A stretch of DNA of 8,462 nt from an uncultured Succinivibrio sp. (lineage in GTDB: Bacteria; Pseudomonadota; Gammaproteobacteria; Enterobacterales; Succinivibrionaceae): positions 1 to 8,462 of the forward strand of contig CAAGAC010000035.1 of assembly GCA_900767695.1 (NCBI GenBank), read 5' to 3'. A model generated the notes under the pieces. That model made no database searches. It saw only the letters and a program-made list of their open reading frames with translations, and was not told the DNA's origin. Below, piece by piece: positions 5,262 through 8,462 of this stretch. Position 1 is the stretch's first letter. Every line of letters starts with the position of its first letter. Made by a program: the position numbers and the translations under genes.

Positions 5262-6248
5262 ATGCTTATCGCAACCCACGACGGGACATTCCACGCCGAC
5301 GAGACCACCGCCTGCGCCATCATCTCCTACCTCTACGACAACTTCCGCGTCATCCGCAGCCGCGATCCGGAGGAGATCGAGAAGGCCGATCTCATCATCG
5401 ACGTCTCCTTGAAGAACGATCAGAAGCACTTCGACCACCACTCGCGCGAGTTCTCAAAGTGCCGCCCCAGCGGCGTGCGCTACGCCACCGCAGGGCTGAT
5501 GTGGGAGAAGTTCGGCATCGAGTTCCTAAAGCGCATCGTCAGGAAGGAGCTCCCCTTCAGGCCCGATCAGGCCGTCATCGACGCCGCCTTCGACCGCATC
5601 GATCGCGAGATGATGGTGATGGTGGACCTCGTGGACAACGGCCAGCTCACCGAGTACTCGGCAAAGGTCGCCGATGCGAGGACCGAGGGAGAGGTGGCAG
5701 TGCGCGACCGCCTCAACGGCTTCTACCAGGACAGCCCCGACATCTCCTACATCGTTGCGATGCAGAACCTCCCCGGCCTCTCGCGCGAGGCGCAGGACCA
5801 GGCCTTCATGAGCACCGTCAAGATCCTCCGCCAGATCATCGTGGCAGCGGCCATCAACGCCCTCACCACCGAGTCGGGGATCGCCAAGGTGCTCAAGGCC
5901 TACACAGGCGGCGAGATCCTCGTGATCCGCGACCGCCTGCCATGGTCGCAGGCCGTGCTCGACAACCCCAAGGCCTTCGAGAAGTGCCTGCTCGCCGTCT
6001 ACCCAGACCGCAACGGCCGCTGGCGCGTCCAGTCGCTGCCGGTCTCACGCGCGCTGCGCTTTTCAAACCGCCTGACCGCCCCCGCGGCCTGGCGCGGGCT
6101 CCAGGGCGCCGATCTCGACGCCGCGACCGGCCTCCACAACATGAACTTCATCCACCGCGCGGGCTTCACCGGCGGGGCGAGCACCTTCGAGGACAACATG
6201 CAGCTGGCGCAGCTGTGGCTCAAGCTGGGCGAGCGCTTCAAGCCCTGA
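5262..6248 (+). CDS. MYG1 family protein (metal-dependent, DHH-like hydrolase)
   Basis: 328 residues, the usual size for the MYG1/UPF0160 family. The family is related to DHH-type phosphoesterases; the eukaryotic member MYG1 acts as a 3'-5' RNA exonuclease, but the role of bacterial members is not settled. Metal-binding motifs are visible in order: THDGTFHADE at residues 5-14 (His6, His11, Asp13), LIIDVS with Asp47, FDHH at 57-60 and VDLVDNG around 121-127. The C-terminal family block runs AAWRGLQGADLDAATG through FIHRAGFTGG near residues 295-304. All expected acidic and histidine residues seem present, so it should be active. TAAGGAG six bp before ATG 5262 supports the start. It has no signal peptide and is presumably cytosolic. 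It is divergent from dusC, and its RNA-linked family makes a shared RNA theme possible but unproven. Confidence 0.88.
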   Translation: MLIATHDGTFHADETTACAIISYLYDNFRVIRSRDPEEIEKADLIIDVSLKNDQKHFDHHSREFSKCRPSGVRYATAGLMWEKFGIEFLKRIVRKELPFRPDQAVIDAAFDRIDREMMVMVDLVDNGQLTEYSAKVADARTEGEVAVRDRLNGFYQDSPDISYIVAMQNLPGLSREAQDQAFMSTVKILRQIIVAAAINALTTESGIAKVLKAYTGGEILVIRDRLPWSQAVLDNPKAFEKCLLAVYPDRNGRWRVQSLPVSRALRFSNRLTAPAAWRGLQGADLDAATGLHNMNFIHRAGFTGGASTFEDNMQLAQLWLKLGERFKP

Positions 6249-6264
6249 TCCTGGCCCCCCGCTT

Positions 6265-6302
6265 TTGCGCCTCTCCCGCGCGCGCCGTATAATGCGCGCG
6301 GG
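6265..6302 (+). promoter_or_regulatory. Sigma-70-like promoter with -10 box inside an inverted repeat
   Basis: TTGCGC (6265-6270) and TATAAT (6288-6293) are separated by an ideal 17 bp, 32 bp before the ATG at 6325. A perfect 9-bp inverted repeat, CCCGCGCGC (6275-6283) and GCGCGCGGG (6294-6302), brackets the -10 box, which sits in its 10-nt loop. The repeat could be an operator, or it could serve as the end of the MYG1-family transcript. Confidence 0.7.
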
Positions 6303-6324
6303 ATCACGTTTTTCTGGGGCAAAC

Positions 6325-6981
6325 ATGAACAGCTTCAGCGCCAGGCTTTCTCTCTTCAGCCTTGCAATCGCCGTGCAGGCGTGCGGGATCACCCTGGTGG
6401 TGAAGAGCGCGCTGGGCACCTCCCCCATCTCGACCCTTCCCTATGTCCTCAGCCTCGTCGCGCCGCTCACCTTCGGGCAGGCGACCTTCATCATCAACAT
6501 GGCCTTCATCGCAGCCCAGGGGCTGATGCTCAAGGGCCGCATTCCGCTCAGGATCTGGGCGCAGATCCCCGCGACCGTGGTCTTCAGCTTCTTCCTCGAC
6601 GTGTTCATGCAGGCCTTCTCGGCCATCGGGCCGCAGTCCTACCCCGCCCGCCTCGCGGTGCTCGCATCAGGAATGCTGCTCCTGGCCCTCGGCGTCGCGC
6701 TCCAGGGCAAGGCCCGCTTCATCAAGCTCGCAGGCGACGGGATCGTCTACGTGGCCTCGTCCGTCTACGGCAGGCCCTTCGGCATCCTCAAGACCTGCCT
6801 TGACTGCCTGCTTGTCGCCTCCTCCTGCATCATCTCGTGGTCGGCCCTGGGCGCCATCGAGGGCGTGCGCGAGGGCACCCTGCTCTCGGCGCTACTCACC
6901 GGCGCGCTCGTGCAGATCTTCCTGAGGATCCTGCGCTACTCCCCCGATGACAGCCGCGAGGGCGAGGGACGCGAAGCCTGA
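6325..6981 (+). CDS. YczE/YitT/DUF6198-type integral membrane protein
   Basis: 218 residues, mostly hydrophobic. Likely membrane segments lie near residues 8-26, 35-48, 52-69, 80-99, 108-127, 157-174 and 183-203. The family signature KSALGTSPISTLPYVLSL follows the first segment (27-44), and the second signature GDGIVYVASSVYGRPFGILKTCLD spans about 138-160. The C-terminus is a short charged tail. Members are called YczE/YyaS/YitT-like membrane proteins; transport is often suspected but no substrate is established. ATG 6325 is chosen because GGGG (6316-6319) precedes it and it lies downstream of the TATAAT promoter; the upstream in-frame start at 6265 would overlap that promoter. It appears to be a single-gene unit between the MYG1-family gene and the secreted protein gene at 7096. 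Confidence 0.85.
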   Translation: MNSFSARLSLFSLAIAVQACGITLVVKSALGTSPISTLPYVLSLVAPLTFGQATFIINMAFIAAQGLMLKGRIPLRIWAQIPATVVFSFFLDVFMQAFSAIGPQSYPARLAVLASGMLLLALGVALQGKARFIKLAGDGIVYVASSVYGRPFGILKTCLDCLLVASSCIISWSALGAIEGVREGTLLSALLTGALVQIFLRILRYSPDDSREGEGREA

Positions 6982-6989
6982 CAGCCTCG

Positions 6990-7033
6990 CTAATTTCAGG
7001 CTAATCATCATCTAACGCCCGTCTAATTCTCGG
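6990..7033 (+). promoter_or_regulatory. Four CTAA repeats at exact 11-bp spacing, probable response-regulator site
   Basis: CTAAT (6990), CTAAT (7001), CTAAC (7012) and CTAAT (7023) begin exactly 11 bp apart, one helical turn each. Tandem half-sites at 11-bp spacing are the usual target of OmpR/PhoB-family two-component response regulators. The last half-site ends 10 bp before TATCCT (7038-7043), the placement expected for activation from a site replacing the -35 box. It should control the secreted protein gene at 7096. The regulator is not in this window. Confidence 0.65.
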
Positions 7034-7037
7034 GACA

Positions 7038-7043
7038 TATCCT
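7038..7043 (+). promoter_or_regulatory. Candidate activator-dependent -10 box
   Basis: TATCCT lies 52 bp before ATG 7096 and 10 bp after the last CTAA half-site. There is no -35 consensus (7015-7020 is ACGCCC), consistent with dependence on an activator bound to the repeats. Confidence 0.45.
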
Positions 7044-7095
7044 TTAAGCCGATGAAAGGACATCACGTCCGAAAACGCTTGAAGGAGATTTTTCT

Positions 7096-7410
7096 ATGCG
7101 TTCAGTCAAGACCATCGCCATCGCTGCCATCGCAGCTTCCGCCCTCTGCCTGGGTTCCGCGGCTTTCGCCCAGCCCTCCAATGACGGCTTCCGCCCCGAC
7201 GTGAAGTGCGAGGGCAGCTCCAGGAACTGCGACCGCCCGGCCAAGCCTGGCAACCGCGAGCAGTTCGGCCAGCAAGGCAGGCGCCCCGATGGCGACGCCA
7301 ATGGCAACAGTCCCGAGCCGCCCCGCGACGCGAGGAACGGCAGGAAGGACACTGTCGATCCGCATGACGGCAGGTTCCACGAGTACCCTCGCGAGGGAAA
7401 GCGCGACTAG
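7096..7410 (+). CDS. Small secreted hydrophilic protein of unknown function
   Basis: 104 residues. A clear signal peptide (MRSVK, then an Ala/Ile-rich core) ends in SAAFA with cleavage expected after Ala25. The mature part, about 79 residues, is strongly hydrophilic and rich in Arg, Asp, Gly, Pro and Asn, with hardly any hydrophobic residues after the first few, so it is probably disordered. Cys38 and Cys45 (C-x6-C) are its only mature cysteines. I recognise no family. GAAGGAG at 7081-7087, 8 bp before the ATG, fixes the start. Upstream are the phased CTAA repeats and a -10 box, so expression is probably controlled by a two-component system. A hairpin follows the stop, and another secreted low-complexity protein lies downstream; they may be related in role but probably are not a simple operon given 149 bp of structured DNA between them. 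Confidence 0.8.
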   Translation: MRSVKTIAIAAIAASALCLGSAAFAQPSNDGFRPDVKCEGSSRNCDRPAKPGNREQFGQQGRRPDGDANGNSPEPPRDARNGRKDTVDPHDGRFHEYPREGKRD

Positions 7411-7429
7411 CAATGATGCCTGACCGCGC

Positions 7430-7450
7430 GCGCCGCCCTTGAGGCGGCGC
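7430..7450 (+). terminator. Hairpin after the small secreted protein gene, possible terminator
   Basis: GCGCCGCC (7430-7437) and GGCGGCGC (7443-7450) form a perfect 8-bp stem around a CTTGA loop, 19 bp after the stop codon. There is no T tract, so it may be a weak or Rho-assisted terminator. Confidence 0.45.
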
Positions 7451-7460
7451 CCAGGCCAGG

Positions 7461-7520
7461 GCGCGGGCGCGGGGAGATCTCCGCCATGGGCGCGCAACAG
7501 CCGCGCCCGCGCATTTAAAT
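7461..7520 (+). terminator. Perfect 12-bp-stem hairpin followed by an AT-rich tail
   Basis: GCGCGGGCGCGG (7461-7472) and CCGCGCCCGCGC (7501-7512) are perfectly complementary, with a 28-nt loop containing the palindrome GGAGATCTCC (7473-7482). ATTTAAAT follows at once (7513-7520). It could be a terminator for the upstream gene, or an attenuator in the leader of the gene at 7560. A 10-codon open frame with a GGGGAG site lies within it (ATG 7486, TAA 7516-7518), which would suit a leader peptide but may be chance. Confidence 0.5.
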
Positions 7521-7559
7521 GCTTTAGAAGACAAGCAAGCAGGCAAAGGGTTTCACAAA

Positions 7560-8417
7560 ATGCTCGAACTTAGGACAGCACTCATAGCGCTCGCCGTCTG
7601 CGCAGCCTTCAACCTGGGCACGCAGGCGCTCGCGGCAGCAGGACAGCCTTCCCAGAACGAGGCTGCCAAACCCGCCAGTCAAGTGGATCACGGCACCTTG
7701 GTGATCAAGGCGCCCGAGGACATGAAAAATGACGAGGCCAGGCCGCAGGAGCACGCTGGCAAAGCCCCAGCTCCCAGCGACGGCGGCATCGCCTCGACGG
7801 ATCGACGCGACAGCCAGGGCGCGGGCGGACCAATGGAAGGCCGCAATTCAGCCCGGGACTTCCGGGACGATCAGCGATCAGCGGAGGACGGCCGCCTCGG
7901 ACCTGACGAGCGCATGGCCCCTCCGCCTCAGGCTATGGCTCGCGATTGGCGCGAGGCACCGCGCGGCATGATGGACGGCGGCCAAATGGACGATCGTTTC
8001 GGTTCTGCTGGGCGCATGGGCCCTCCGCCCCAGGACATGGCTCGCAACTGGCGCGAGGCACCGCGCGGCATGATGGACGGCGGCCGCATGGACGGCCGAT
8101 TCGGCCCTGCTGGGCGCATGGGTCCTCCTCCAGGACGCGGCTACGGCATGGGTCCTGATCCCCGCATGGGACCTCAGGCAGGTCGCGGCATGGATCCGCG
8201 CTTTGGCCGCATGCCGCGCGGCATGGGTCCCGATCCGCGCATGCAGCGCGGCGGCCCTGAGTGCCAGCAGCACGGGTGGCGCGGCCAGGACTGCCCTCAA
8301 TACGGCTGGCGCGGAGGCGATCGCTCCATGAGTATGCCGCCGCAGATGCGCCGCCCGGACGGCCCTGAGGACGACTACGGGGTGAGGATGCTTCCTCCTG
8401 CAGGCTACGGCCGTTAA
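7560..8417 (+). CDS. Secreted Met/Gly/Pro/Arg-rich repeat protein of unknown function
   Basis: 285 residues. A signal peptide (MLELR, then an Ala/Leu-rich core) probably ends near Ala25-Ala27. Residues 30-110 are polar and low-complexity. From 118, two 34-residue repeats (118-151 and 152-185) share RMxPPPQxMARxWREAPRGM, followed by a partial third copy (RMGPPP at 186) and shorter motifs such as MGPDPRM (197-203 and 222-228). Near the end, two about 10-residue units end in YGWRG or HGWRG, with Cys235 and Cys245. I count 21 Met from residue 119 on. No recognised domain; probably disordered. Met-rich exported proteins can bind copper or silver, but few His are present and this is only a guess. 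AAAGGG at 7546-7550, 9 bp before ATG 7560, supports the start. Codons agree with real coding sequence: repeat copies differ by about 13 of 102 bases yet keep the frame. Confidence 0.75.
   Translation: MLELRTALIALAVCAAFNLGTQALAAAGQPSQNEAAKPASQVDHGTLVIKAPEDMKNDEARPQEHAGKAPAPSDGGIASTDRRDSQGAGGPMEGRNSARDFRDDQRSAEDGRLGPDERMAPPPQAMARDWREAPRGMMDGGQMDDRFGSAGRMGPPPQDMARNWREAPRGMMDGGRMDGRFGPAGRMGPPPGRGYGMGPDPRMGPQAGRGMDPRFGRMPRGMGPDPRMQRGGPECQQHGWRGQDCPQYGWRGGDRSMSMPPQMRRPDGPEDDYGVRMLPPAGYGR
7911..8132 (+). repeat. 102-bp in-frame tandem repeat, two copies plus a partial
   Basis: Copy 1 spans 7911-8012 and copy 2 8013-8114, both 102 bp and starting CGCATGG; a partial third copy starts at 8115 and fades after about 18 bp. 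Copies 1 and 2 differ at about 13 positions by eye, including several synonymous changes. Both encode the 34-residue repeats of the secreted protein. A length that is a multiple of three lets copy number change without breaking the frame. Confidence 0.85.
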
Positions 8418-8462
8418 TCGAACAAGATCCCAAATCAGCAGCTTGGCGAGGCGGCCATCAAG

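Noticed and set aside
5459..6292. 277-codon plus-strand frame overlapping the MYG1-family gene
   Set aside because: Arg/Gly/His/Pro-rich frame-shifted shadow; the overlapping frame carries all MYG1 motifs.
7933..8433. Minus-strand frames opposite the repeat protein
   Set aside because: They are translations of the same tandem repeat on the other strand; only the plus strand offers a signal peptide and ribosome binding site.
1..8462. CRISPR array, tRNA or rRNA genes, insertion sequence ends
   Set aside because: No regularly spaced repeat-spacer units, no cloverleaf-like sequence and no transposase or terminal inverted repeats were found by eye.

Overview
The window looks like chromosomal DNA from a high-GC (by eye above 60%) Gram-negative proteobacterium. 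Supporting signs are a DusC-type tRNA dihydrouridine synthase, several lipobox lipoproteins, secreted proteins with Gram-negative-style signal peptides, and E. coli-like extended -10 promoters. A gut or host-associated relative of the Sutterellaceae/Burkholderiales is my best guess. That guess rests on general gene content, base composition and the decayed DUF234-type ATPase, not on a marker gene.

Layout. Positions 3-32 are probably the last codons of an unidentified gene, followed by a clear hairpin terminator (63-90) and about 380 bp of GC-rich non-coding DNA. From 538 to 3582 lie three small plus-strand lipoprotein genes (538-993, 2586-3002, 3145-3582). They resemble one another and the DUF4878 family, and each seems to have its own promoter. 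Between the first and second sits a full-length but dead AAA ATPase of the archaeal-ATPase/DUF234 type (1142-2452), broken by two in-frame nonsense codons and with a decayed C-terminal nuclease-like motif. A set of ATGTAAAY repeats spaced exactly 16 bp precedes it.

From 3587 to 5154 a minus-strand pair forms an operon: dusC, then a secreted protein of unknown function whose start codon overlaps the dusC stop (ATGA). This operon converges on the third lipoprotein with only 4 bp between stop codons. dusC is divergent from a MYG1-family metal-dependent hydrolase (5262-6248). A YczE/YitT/DUF6198-type membrane protein follows (6325-6981), with a good sigma-70-like promoter whose -10 box lies in the loop of a perfect inverted repeat.

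The right end carries two secreted proteins of unknown function. A 104-residue hydrophilic protein (7096-7410) is preceded by four CTAA repeats spaced exactly 11 bp, the signature of an OmpR/PhoB-type response regulator site, correctly placed before a -10 box. A 285-residue Met/Gly/Pro/Arg-rich protein (7560-8417) has two tandem 34-residue repeats plus partial copies, and is preceded by a perfect 12-bp-stem hairpin that may be a terminator or attenuator. These envelope genes and their control regions are the least explained part of the window; the dusC, MYG1 and YczE-like genes are ordinary families.
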